DNA from: Cognataquiflexum nitidum
GTDB lineage: Bacteria > Bacteroidota > Bacteroidia > Cytophagales > Cyclobacteriaceae
Direction: 5' to 3'
Length of the DNA stretch: 36,813 nucleotides
NCBI RefSeq assembly: GCF_022538055.1
Contig: NZ_JAKZAM010000039.1
Location: forward strand, 1 to 36,813
Below are positions 1 to 7,451 of the stretch, piece after piece (position 1 is the first letter of the stretch; each line of letters starts with the position of its first letter). Position numbers and translations under genes: made by a program. The notes under the pieces were generated by a model. It was not told the DNA's origin. It saw only the letters and a list, made by a program, of their open reading frames with translations, and made no database searches.

Positions 1-293
1 GCAGACAGATCCTCGGAAAATTCATTTGTTTTTTTGTCCCTCGACTTTTTCTGCGAAAGTCTGCGCCATCTGCGGGAGAAAATTTATAGACCCTAAGTGT
101 CACGCGGATTGAAGTAGATAGTTGCTTGTAAATTTTGTTTCCTCCATTTTTTCTGCGAAAGTCTGCGGCATCAGCGGGAACAAAAATAAAGCCCGCAGAT
201 CGCGCAGATCGACGCAGACAGATCCTTGGAAAATTTATTTGTTTTTTTGTCCCTCGACTTTTTCTGCGAAAGTCTGCGCCATCTGCGGGAAAA
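1..293. repeat. Palindromic repeat family A, left copies (window edge)
   Basis: Two copies of a palindromic unit lie here, starting at about 1 and 214. Each has GCAGATC/GCAGAC-rich left arms and a TCTGCG...CATCTGCGGG right arm that are imperfect reverse complements. Bases 1-164 are identical by eye to 4870-5033, including a spacer (about 85-150) found nowhere else in the window, so this is a true long direct repeat and not just shared repeat arms. The repeat may extend beyond the window. It ends 17 bp from the stop of the ABC exporter gene. All six frames are partly open in it, so the small ORFs here are not credible genes. Confidence 0.9.
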
Positions 294-309
294 AATTAAT
301 TGTCCCGGT

Positions 310-2484
310 TTAAAACTGTACAATTTCTTTATATGCGGAAGAGAGAAGATTTTCCCCATCAAGTAATTCTCTGGTTGTTCCTTCTTTGACAATCCGACCA
401 TCCTCTAATATATAAACCCTGTCAGCAATTAATGCAGGTTTGATTTTATGTGTCACAACTAAAATAATCATATTTGATTTTAATTTCATCAATAATTCCA
501 AAACAAGGTTTTCAGTATTCCGATCCATTGCACCGGTAAACTCATCTAAGAGCAATACCTCCGGCTTATTTAAAAGTACTCTCGCTAACCCTAATAGTTG
601 TTTTTGTCCGCCCGAAAGATTAATTCCGGCTTCGCCCACCAAGGTCTCATATCCTAATGGAAATGAGGAGAAAATCGAATCTAATCCTAATTCTTTGCAA
701 AGTGCGATTACTAAACTATCAACTGAATCGGAGATACCTAAGCTAATATTTTCCAAAATTGTTCCATTGAAGACTTTGATTTCCTGAGGTACATATCCGA
801 CTCTAGACCTCCAATCATTGGTGTCAATATTTTTAAAATCAAACAAACTGTTTACCAATATTTCTCCATGAGTATATTCATAAAATTTCATTAAGATTTG
901 TATAAAGGTACTTTTTCCTCCACCACTGTCACCCAAAAGCACTGTCAATTCCCCTTTTTGAAGAGTCAGATTTATCCCTTTTAATAAGGCTTTTGCACCT
1001 GGAAAACGAAATTGAAGACCGTGAATTTTAATATCTTCTATATTGGAATTAATTTTTTCACCTACTTCTGTCGATTCTGGAGTGGAAGAAGCAAATTCAT
1101 ACATCCTTTCAAAGGCGATTCGCGCTTCTTGCAATTGTATGTTTACCATTGCAAGTTTGTTTACCGAAGGAATTACCAGTCCGGCAAAACTTAATATTGC
1201 AACCATTTCTCCTATTTTCATATTGGAATTTAAAACCTGATAAGAACATCCGATCAATATCGAGACAGTAAAAACTACTCCCAATACATTGGATACTAAT
1301 CCAAATCTCAAACCCAATGTTCCGAGCTTATAAATTTTATCCTGAAAAAACCCGTAAATTGATCTGTTTTTGGTATCAAATTCATCTTGTTTGTTAAGCG
1401 ATTTGATAGTGCTTATTCCTTGCAACGTATCAATAAAGTGGCTTTCTGTGATAGAATAGGATTTCATAACATCCCTCTGACCATTTGTAATCGGCACATT
1501 GTATTTGTAAACAATCCAGAAGTAAAAGGGAAGTAAACCAATCATAATAAGAAAGACTTCCATTGAATATGAAAAAACTGCTACCAAACAAACAATAATC
1601 AAAAGTATATCAACCATTATTTCACCTGAAACCACCGAAATTGTTTTTTGTATTCGTTGTGCATCACTCATTCTGGCTATAAAATCCCCCGTATTTCTTC
1701 CGTCAAAAAAACTTTTTTGTAACCTCAACAAACTACCATAAAACCTCCCTAGTATCTTTAAATTTAAATCCCTTCCTTGCCTGATAACTATTTTCCCCCT
1801 AGTAAAAGCAATCAAATGCCTAATAAGCAATAGAACCCCAACTAATGATAAACCCAATATCAATTCTTTCAAATTCTTTTCAGGGAGTATATTATCTATC
1901 AGCTTTTGGGAAAATACGCCGACTGATAATCCCAATACTGTAATTATCAAACCCAAAAATCCCATAATCAAAAGAATAGGAATATCTTCTTTGATTAATT
2001 CCATAATCCAACCCAACTTTTCCTTTTTTATAACATGAGATTTTTCAAATTCCGAATTTGGTTTAAAAATCAATAATGCCTTGCTTTTCCAGATTTTATC
2101 AAGCTCCACGTCTGATATCCACTTGACACTTTCGGATGGGTCTAAAATCAGATTTCTTTCTTTTTCTGATTTAAAATAGGCAATGTAATGGTTCCTACCC
2201 TCCTCAAGAGTAACTAGCAAAATTGCAGGACCAATTATTTCTTTAAGCTGAGAAACGTTTTTTGCATTCAAAGCGGAAACCTCAAAACCAATTTGGCCTG
2301 CAGCCTGGTAAAGTCCTAATATACTTGTGCCTTCTTTAGTCGTCCCCGATAATTTTCTCAATTGCTCTAAGTAAGCTTCTCCTTCAAAATACTTAATGAT
2401 AGAAGCAAGACAAGCTACCCCACAGTCTGAATTGCTTTGCTGTCGGACAAAGGATTTCCTGATTTTATCTTCGGTCATCACCAT
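310..2484 (-). CDS. Peptidase-containing ABC exporter (C39 protease, ABC transmembrane and ATPase domains)
   Basis: The protein has 724 residues, the usual length for bacteriocin/double-glycine-peptide exporters that cleave the leader and pump the core peptide. An N-terminal C39 peptidase shows the catalytic set: Gln15/16 before Cys21 (SDCGVACL), His99 (NHYIAYF) and Asp115 (LDPS). A transmembrane domain follows at about 165-450. The ATPase domain has Walker A GDSGGGKST (about 518), signature LSGGQKQ (about 623), Walker B VLLLDEFTG (about 645) and H-loop VTHK. It is the last gene of a leftward operon and its start overlaps the preceding thioredoxin-like gene by 20 bp; ATG at 2478 is an alternative start. 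The double-glycine peptide at 4119-4277 is its obvious candidate substrate. No HlyD-type adaptor or TolC gene is adjacent. The intact catalytic residues argue for active leader processing. Confidence 0.95.
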   Translation of the reverse strand: MVMTEDKIRKSFVRQQSNSDCGVACLASIIKYFEGEAYLEQLRKLSGTTKEGTSILGLYQAAGQIGFEVSALNAKNVSQLKEIIGPAILLVTLEEGRNHYIAYFKSEKERNLILDPSESVKWISDVELDKIWKSKALLIFKPNSEFEKSHVIKKEKLGWIMELIKEDIPILLIMGFLGLIITVLGLSVGVFSQKLIDNILPEKNLKELILGLSLVGVLLLIRHLIAFTRGKIVIRQGRDLNLKILGRFYGSLLRLQKSFFDGRNTGDFIARMSDAQRIQKTISVVSGEIMVDILLIIVCLVAVFSYSMEVFLIMIGLLPFYFWIVYKYNVPITNGQRDVMKSYSITESHFIDTLQGISTIKSLNKQDEFDTKNRSIYGFFQDKIYKLGTLGLRFGLVSNVLGVVFTVSILIGCSYQVLNSNMKIGEMVAILSFAGLVIPSVNKLAMVNIQLQEARIAFERMYEFASSTPESTEVGEKINSNIEDIKIHGLQFRFPGAKALLKGINLTLQKGELTVLLGDSGGGKSTFIQILMKFYEYTHGEILVNSLFDFKNIDTNDWRSRVGYVPQEIKVFNGTILENISLGISDSVDSLVIALCKELGLDSIFSSFPLGYETLVGEAGINLSGGQKQLLGLARVLLNKPEVLLLDEFTGAMDRNTENLVLELLMKLKSNMIILVVTHKIKPALIADRVYILEDGRIVKEGTTRELLDGENLLSSAYKEIVQF

Positions 2485-2989
2485 TTACTGTCAATATGAT
2501 TTCCTTAACAGGAGTAAATCCTTTATATGCTTTTAATATCTGACCATCTGCATTATAAACAAAAGTAGAAGGAACGACATCATACTTAAAATAGGTTGAA
2601 AATTTGAAATCCCTATCCTGAAGGAAAACGACGTTTTTTCTATCATGGAGTTGGTGGATTGATGCAAAATCAATTATGTCTTCAAATTTCTCTGTAGAAA
2701 TAAAAATAAACTGAGTGTCTTTAAATTTAGCTATTGACTTACTGATAGCATGGAATTCCTCCTCACAGAGACTACAAGTGGAATTGAAATAAACCAATAC
2801 TTTGGTATAATCATTTTCAAAATCTAATTGGTTAACCTCTTTTCCATCTTCATCATAGAAAAGAAAATGGGGAATTGTCTCAAAGTGGGCTTCCTCCATT
2901 GATTTTTGATTAATCCTTTTGCCGATTAATACAAGTAGGCTTAAAAATAATATTCCTATAAACCCGAAAAATAAGTGTTTCCGCTTCAT
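2465..2989 (-). CDS. Membrane-anchored TlpA-like thioredoxin-fold protein
   Basis: I choose the ATG at 2989 (174 residues) because the protein then starts MKRKHLFF, a normal N-terminal signal anchor with a hydrophobic stretch at about 6-23. A longer frame from 3037 would run 48 bp into the upstream gene. The remainder is an AhpC/TSA-redoxin-like thioredoxin fold. The active-site motif is NSTCSLCEEE with Cys72 and Cys75, and the cis-proline loop is VVPS (Pro140). The topology puts the CxxC in the periplasm. It starts 2 bp after the membrane-protein stop and overlaps the exporter by 20 bp, so it is translationally coupled. Because the neighbouring secreted peptide has exactly two cysteines, I infer a role in making or reducing a disulfide in that peptide; this is not shown directly. 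Confidence 0.85.
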   Translation of the reverse strand: MKRKHLFFGFIGILFLSLLVLIGKRINQKSMEEAHFETIPHFLFYDEDGKEVNQLDFENDYTKVLVYFNSTCSLCEEEFHAISKSIAKFKDTQFIFISTEKFEDIIDFASIHQLHDRKNVVFLQDRDFKFSTYFKYDVVPSTFVYNADGQILKAYKGFTPVKEIILTVNGDDRR

Positions 2990-2991
2990 CT

Positions 2992-3630
2992 TTAATTTAT
3001 ACTTAATGAAATAAAAACGACGAACAACATCCAGCAAACAAGGTATGAACCATAATATAGAACTACTATCCTAAACATTTCCTGAAAAGCGATACTCAAA
3101 ACAAGTGATAAGCTTCCTGCCAACGCAAACCAATAGGCAATCTCAAAAACATTGATGGTCTTGAAGGGATAATGCAGCCATTTATCTAATAAATCAGGCT
3201 CAAACATGGCAAACAAAGAGAGCGGATAGAATCCCCTAAAATCATCAAGTGTATAATCAGGGGACACAAACCCAAACCAAAGAATCTTTGAAATAATGGG
3301 CAACAAAAAAATAAATTCAGCAATAGTGCAGGCTCTCAGTACATCGTTAAATGAGACTTTGAAATTTGATAAATACAGGCCCATATAAATCAAAGAAGCG
3401 GGAATTATGATTTTTACAAAAAGTCCAATTGGAGCAATGAAGTATGTTAACCAAAGCCATTTTCCTCGGAAATCAATAATTTTTTCAATCCTAGTATTTG
3501 AGAACTTAGAAGAAAGATGAATATTTAGCATCTCTTCAGTAATAAAAATGATATCAGTTATCAAAGCTATTACAAAAGTTAAAATGCAAAGGGAAATAAA
3601 GTACCTTCTAAAACTATAATTGTTGCCCAT
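2992..3630 (-). CDS. Unrecognised polytopic membrane protein of the peptide-export operon
   Basis: The protein has 212 residues and I do not recognise its family. Hydrophobic segments near residues 10-30, 58-88, 104-122, 160-182 and 185-210 suggest five or six membrane spans. The charged loop after the first span (SNTRIEKIIDFRGKW) and a central acidic/aromatic loop (SPDYTLDDFRGFYP) are the main soluble parts. It lies 6 bp after the lipocalin-like gene and 2 bp before the thioredoxin-like gene, so it almost certainly belongs to the same transcript. Possible roles are self-immunity, a partner of the thioredoxin-like protein, or an export accessory. The sequence alone does not decide. Its only cysteines are scattered in predicted spans or loops (no CxxC), so it does not look like a DsbB/VKOR redox partner. 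Confidence 0.8.
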   Translation of the reverse strand: MGNNYSFRRYFISLCILTFVIALITDIIFITEEMLNIHLSSKFSNTRIEKIIDFRGKWLWLTYFIAPIGLFVKIIIPASLIYMGLYLSNFKVSFNDVLRACTIAEFIFLLPIISKILWFGFVSPDYTLDDFRGFYPLSLFAMFEPDLLDKWLHYPFKTINVFEIAYWFALAGSLSLVLSIAFQEMFRIVVLYYGSYLVCWMLFVVFISLSIN

Positions 3631-3636
3631 TCTACA

Positions 3637-4059
3637 TTATAATTTTTTAAAAATCCTTCCTGTCTTTGCAACTTCTCCATCTGGGAAAATAAATTTCAAG
3701 CTTAATTTTGTTTCATTTAATTCATCAATTAAGTATTTATAAGTTGCAATTTTTTCGAGGTCATTAATTATAAGGGTGTCCTTTTCTAAATACCATATTC
3801 CAATCTTTTCAATAATCATTTCATTTTTAACATCATTAAAAAACAAGGTGTCACCTTTAAATTTAAAATATATGTTGTCCATATATAATTGATATACTGA
3901 CATTCCTCTAATTTGACTTTCATTGTCCATTTCTATAAATTGTGGTGAATTTAAGATCTTTTCAAAAGTTTCAAAAGATTCAATTTTCCATTCTCCAATA
4001 AGATGTTTCTGATCAATCCCGATGAAAAAGAAAAACGTTAATAAAATAAATGTTTTCAT
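3637..4059 (-). CDS. Exported lipocalin-like small protein
   Basis: The protein has 140 residues: a short hydrophobic N-terminus (MKTFILLTFFFFIGI), then a beta-rich domain. The opening LIGEWKIESFE, followed by alternating strands (IYFKFKGDTLFF, IGIWYLEKDTLIIN), fits the lipocalin-like/META-like small proteins of Bacteroidetes. The signal is unusual: there is no lipobox cysteine and no clean AxA site, so it could be a signal anchor. It is the first gene after the stem-loop that follows the double-glycine peptide and lies 6 bp before the membrane-protein gene. A secreted beta-barrel binder next to a bacteriocin-like peptide could be an immunity protein or a chaperone; that is inference from position only. 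Confidence 0.75.
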   Translation of the reverse strand: MKTFILLTFFFFIGIDQKHLIGEWKIESFETFEKILNSPQFIEMDNESQIRGMSVYQLYMDNIYFKFKGDTLFFNDVKNEMIIEKIGIWYLEKDTLIINDLEKIATYKYLIDELNETKLSLKFIFPDGEVAKTGRIFKKL

Positions 4060-4077
4060 AATATTTGAAGTTTAAAA

Positions 4078-4107
4078 TTAAGTGTCAATGGCAGCATTGA
4101 CACTTAA
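4078..4107 (-). terminator. Perfect 13-bp stem-loop between peptide gene and export genes
   Basis: Bases 4078-4090 and 4095-4107 are exact reverse complements around the 4-nt loop GCAG. It begins 12 bp past the peptide stop and ends 19 bp before the next start. Read leftward it is followed by an AT-rich tract (TTTTAAAC), not a strong T run. It probably acts as a partial terminator or an RNA-stabilising hairpin that gives more peptide mRNA than exporter mRNA. Confidence 0.7.
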
Positions 4108-4118
4108 CAGAATAATTA

Positions 4119-4277
4119 TTATTGTTGTGAACAATACCTATCATAGTAGGCCAAAGCCATATCATAAAGCTCAAGGCTTCCTTGAAACTGTCCACCAAAT
4201 AAAATTGTACCTAGGTTGGTACAGTAGTCAGAACCTCCGACTAGACTCTCCATTTTTTCTAAGCTTAATGCTTCCAT
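4119..4277 (-). CDS. Double-glycine-leader secreted peptide precursor (bacteriocin/pheromone-like)
   Basis: Translating the complement from the ATG at 4277 gives 52 residues ending in TAA at 4119-4121. The first 15 residues, MEALSLEKMESLVGG, form a textbook double-glycine leader: hydrophobic residues at L4, L6, M9 and L12 relative to G14-G15, with acidic and basic residues between. This matches the ComC/class II bacteriocin leader pattern cleaved by C39 proteases. The predicted core is 37 residues, begins SDYCTNLG and ends YYDRYCSQQ. It has exactly two cysteines (19 and 49), is net acidic and rich in Tyr and Gly. A second Gly-Gly (28-29) is less likely as a cleavage site. The gene heads the cluster encoding a C39 exporter and a CxxC protein. 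Known families have this leader; I do not recognise the core, and its activity (toxin, signal) is unknown. Confidence 0.85.
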   Translation of the reverse strand: MEALSLEKMESLVGGSDYCTNLGTILFGGQFQGSLELYDMALAYYDRYCSQQ

Positions 4278-4438
4278 AAATTTTGTTGTTTAAAATGTGA
4301 AAAAATTGAATATCAGATAATTCTAGTGTTTAAAAATCATAAACACAAATATTAGGTAGCTGGCTATCCCTCGTATCCGTTTTTAGTCAACTAAATTGCA
4401 CTATTCCTAAAGTGGATTTCAGAACTATCTTTGGATTT

Positions 4439-4465
4439 CATATTTACCCCCCCCCTCATTTCAAA
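4439..4465 (-). promoter_or_regulatory. Possible Bacteroidetes promoter containing a 9-nt G tract
   Basis: On the minus strand TTTG (4465-4462) is followed by a 15-nt spacer that includes nine consecutive G (4455-4447). Then comes TAAATATG (4446-4439), one mismatch from the Bacteroidetes -7 element TAnnTTTG. The usual spacer is about 19-21 nt, so the arrangement as read is too short. It lies 160 bp upstream of the double-glycine peptide. The rest of 4278-4560 is AT-rich and I see no gene in it. Confidence 0.3.
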
Positions 4466-4600
4466 CTAAAAGAGCTGTAATCTTGTAGAAAACAGAATAA
4501 AAAATTTATTTTTATAATAACGAAAAATACTTGAGTACAATTTCTGATTTTTAGATAAAAATGTACTGGAAGAATCAATATCTTTCCTACGCCTGTTTCC

Positions 4601-5165
4601 GAAATCTGCGGGAACAAAAATACAGCCCGCAGATCACGCAGATCGACGCAGACAGATCCTCGGAAAATTCATTTGTTTTTTTGTCCCTCGACTTTTTCTG
4701 CGAAAGTCTGCGCCATCTGCGGGAACAAAAATACAGCCCGCAGATCGCGCAGAGCGACGCAGACAGATCCTCGGAAAATTCATTTGTTTTTTTGTCCCTC
4801 GACTTTTTCTGCGAAAGTCTGCGCCATCTGCGGGAACAAAAATACAGCCCGCAGATCGCGCAGAGCGACGCAGACAGATCCTCGGAAAATTCATTTGTTT
4901 TTTTGTCCCTCGACTTTTTCTGCGAAAGTCTGCGCCATCTGCGGGAGAAAATTTATAGACCCTAAGTGTCACGCGGATTGAAGTAGATAGTTGCTTGTAA
5001 ATTTTGTTTCCTCCATTTTTTCTGCGAAAGTCTACGCCATCTGCGGGAACAAAAAAATAGCCCGCAGATCACGCAGATCGACGCAGACAATTCCAGTGAG
5101 ACTTCTTCACTATTGATTCTCTAACATTTTTTCTGCGAAGGTCTGCGAAATCTGCGGGAAACATT
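4601..5165. repeat. Palindromic repeat family A array, 111-bp period
   Basis: Three tandem units start at about 4648, 4759 and 4870, exactly 111 bp apart and almost identical. A more diverged unit runs to 5165. Each unit pairs a left arm (CCCGCAGATC, CGCAGA motifs about 9-10 bp apart) with a right arm (TCTGCGAAAGTCTGCG...ATCTGCGGG) that is roughly its reverse complement, so the transcript or single strand can form long hairpins. The segment 4870-5033 is repeated exactly at 1-164, so the peptide-export locus lies between direct repeats. Open frames through this array on both strands merely reflect its composition. Confidence 0.92.
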
Positions 5166-5193
5166 TTTTTGACTTTAGCGTAATTGAAAATCT

Positions 5194-7287
5194 TTAAGAT
5201 ATCCTGCTCCAATTAATCGCGTGCTTCTTTTGGTTTTTGATCTGACGGAGTACCATGGCGTGATTGGGTAAACTCAGATCGGGATCATCCTGCAACAGTA
5301 ATTGAGCCGCATCCCTTGCCATCGTCAGAATCGGAGCATCCTTGCTCAAATCAGCGATCAGCAAATCCGCCAAGCCGCTCTGCTGTGTTCCCATCAGGTC
5401 TCCCGGTCCACGGAGCTTCAAGTCCACATCTGCTATTTCAAAGCCATTGTTAGTCCGAACCATCGTCTCCAACCTGACCCTGCTGTCTTTTGACAATTCG
5501 TATTTGGTCATCAGAATGCAATAGGATTGGTCAGCACCCCGACCAACCCGGCCTCTTAGCTGATGGAGTTGGGACAATCCGAAGCGCTCCGCATTCTCTA
5601 CCACCATCACGGATGCATTGGGCACATTGACCCCGACTTCGATGACTGTAGTAGCCACCATGATTTTGGTTTCCCCCTTCACAAATCGCTGCATTTCGAA
5701 GTCCTTATCTGCAGGTTTCATATTGCCGTTGACAATGCTGACAGGATATTCGGGAAATGCCCGGCTGATGCTTTCAAAACCATCCATCAGGTTTTTGAGA
5801 TCCAAAGTTTCGGATTCTTCAATCAAGGGATACACCACATAAATCTGCCTTCCCAATTGGATCTGCTTGCGCATAAATCCAAAAACCTTCAAGCGGTCCT
5901 TGTCATAGCGGTGCACAGTCTGAATGGGTTTTCTTCCCGCCGGCATTTCATCAATCACCGAAATATCCAAATCCCCATAAAGTGTCATCGCCAAAGTTCT
6001 CGGAATCGGGGTAGCTGTCATTACCAAGACATGAGGGATAAATTGCTCGTTTTTGGCCCAAAGCTTGGCCCGCTGCGCCACTCCAAACCGATGTTGCTCG
6101 TCCACAATCGCCAAACCAAGGTTCTTAAACTGTACCACATCTTCTAATAGCGCATGTGTGCCTATGATGATATGCAGCTCGCCTGAGAGCAATGTTTCAT
6201 GGATGACTTTCCGGGCAGATTTTTTGGTGGAACCTGTCAGCAAAGCGATGTGCAATCCCATCAGGTCAGCATATGCCTTCAAGCCTTCATGATGTTGGTT
6301 TGCCAAAATTTCTGTTGGCGCCATCAGGCAAGCCTGCGCCCCGGAACTGATGGCAATGAGAATGCAGATAAAAGCCACCATGGTTTTGCCACTTCCTACA
6401 TCTCCCTGGATCAGCCTGTTCATCTGCTTTCCGGATTTCATATCAGCAAAGGCTTCCCTGACGACACGCTTTTGTGCTTCTGTCAGTTGGAAAGGCAGGT
6501 GTTCTTTGTAGAATTTGGTCAGCAGCTCAGTCTGGTTCAAAACCTGGCCCTTTGACTTTTCGGTTCTGGTAAGTTTCAACTTCAACAGTCTAAGCTGCAC
6601 AAAGAAAAACTCTTCAAACTTCAGCCTGAACCTTGCCCTCTTGAGGATTTCGGGATTGTCAGGAAAGTGGATTTGTTTGACTGCTTCTTTTTTGGAAATG
6701 AGGTTGAATCGCTGCAGGATATCCTCTGGCATGCTTTCTTGGATTTGAGGATAGGCCACCTGAACCAATCCTTCCATGATTTTGGAAATCCCTTTGGAGT
6801 CCAAAAATTTTGCCCTGAGTTTTTCAGTAGTCGGATAGACCGGTTGGAAGAAACTCTTTTCCTCCTGCACGGCTGTCACCGGTTCCATCTCGGGATGGGC
6901 GATGCTGAATTTCCTTCCGTATTTATTGGGCTTGCCAAAGAAGACAAAAGGAACACCAATGATAAGTTTTTTGACGACCCATTGGATTCCTTTGAACCAA
7001 GCGAGTTCCATTTCTCCTGTCTCATCAAAAATATGGGCAACAAGTCTTTTTCTGTTCCCTTCCCCGATCGTCTCAATTGAGCGGATTTTGGCTACTACCT
7101 GCACATGCTCCAAGTCCTCGTTGATGTCTTTGATCTTAAAAAACTGCGTCCTATCCTCATAGCGAAAGGGATAATGTTGGATCAATTCCCCATAGGTAAA
7201 TATGGACAGCTCCTTGTTGAAGAGAACTGCTTTTTGGGGACCTACACCGCGGAGGTAATCTATCTTGGTATCAAAAAAGGAGGACAA
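5194..7287 (-). CDS. recG: ATP-dependent DNA helicase RecG
   Basis: RecG reverses stalled replication forks and branch-migrates Holliday junctions. The 697-residue length is typical. The N-terminal wedge/OB region (about 1-230) begins with the characteristic YLRGVGPQKA. The helicase core shows motif I GDVGSGKT (about 296), motif II DEQHR (about 396), motif III VMTATPIPRTLA and motif VI QLRGRVGRG. The C-terminal part contains FEIADVDLKLRGPGDLMGTQQSG, diagnostic of RecG. The start MSSFFDTKIDYL leaves about 160 bp to the divergent serine-hydrolase gene. The 3' end abuts the family A repeat array, 28 bp away. Confidence 0.98.
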   Translation of the reverse strand: MSSFFDTKIDYLRGVGPQKAVLFNKELSIFTYGELIQHYPFRYEDRTQFFKIKDINEDLEHVQVVAKIRSIETIGEGNRKRLVAHIFDETGEMELAWFKGIQWVVKKLIIGVPFVFFGKPNKYGRKFSIAHPEMEPVTAVQEEKSFFQPVYPTTEKLRAKFLDSKGISKIMEGLVQVAYPQIQESMPEDILQRFNLISKKEAVKQIHFPDNPEILKRARFRLKFEEFFFVQLRLLKLKLTRTEKSKGQVLNQTELLTKFYKEHLPFQLTEAQKRVVREAFADMKSGKQMNRLIQGDVGSGKTMVAFICILIAISSGAQACLMAPTEILANQHHEGLKAYADLMGLHIALLTGSTKKSARKVIHETLLSGELHIIIGTHALLEDVVQFKNLGLAIVDEQHRFGVAQRAKLWAKNEQFIPHVLVMTATPIPRTLAMTLYGDLDISVIDEMPAGRKPIQTVHRYDKDRLKVFGFMRKQIQLGRQIYVVYPLIEESETLDLKNLMDGFESISRAFPEYPVSIVNGNMKPADKDFEMQRFVKGETKIMVATTVIEVGVNVPNASVMVVENAERFGLSQLHQLRGRVGRGADQSYCILMTKYELSKDSRVRLETMVRTNNGFEIADVDLKLRGPGDLMGTQQSGLADLLIADLSKDAPILTMARDAAQLLLQDDPDLSLPNHAMVLRQIKNQKKHAINWSRIS

Positions 7288-7451
7288 TTTGCATAACTTG
7301 GTTCAAATGCCAAATTAAAGAGGAAGGAGTGGAATTGCTATAAATTTTATTTTATCCTAAATACAAAGTCAAAATAGACTAAGTTAAAATGTGTGATGTA
7401 CTGTTTCTCAGACAAATTCTTTAAATTAATCCCTCCTAACCAAAGCACATT

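Noticed and set aside
122..401. Small ORFs with Cys-rich reading VCAICG motifs at the left edge and in 4561-4981
   Set aside because: They are translations of the palindromic repeat family; both strands and several frames stay open because of its composition.
4082..4279. Plus-strand 65-codon ORF
   Set aside because: It is antisense to the double-glycine peptide gene and the stem-loop, and has no domain or credible start.
4346..4390. Promoter formed by TTGAC (4390-4386) and TAATATTTG (4354-4346) upstream of the peptide gene
   Set aside because: The spacer is about 33 nt, far beyond the usual Bacteroidetes range.
5563..6147. Long plus-strand ORF (194 codons) opposite recG
   Set aside because: It is antisense to a fully conserved part of RecG and has no recognisable features of its own.
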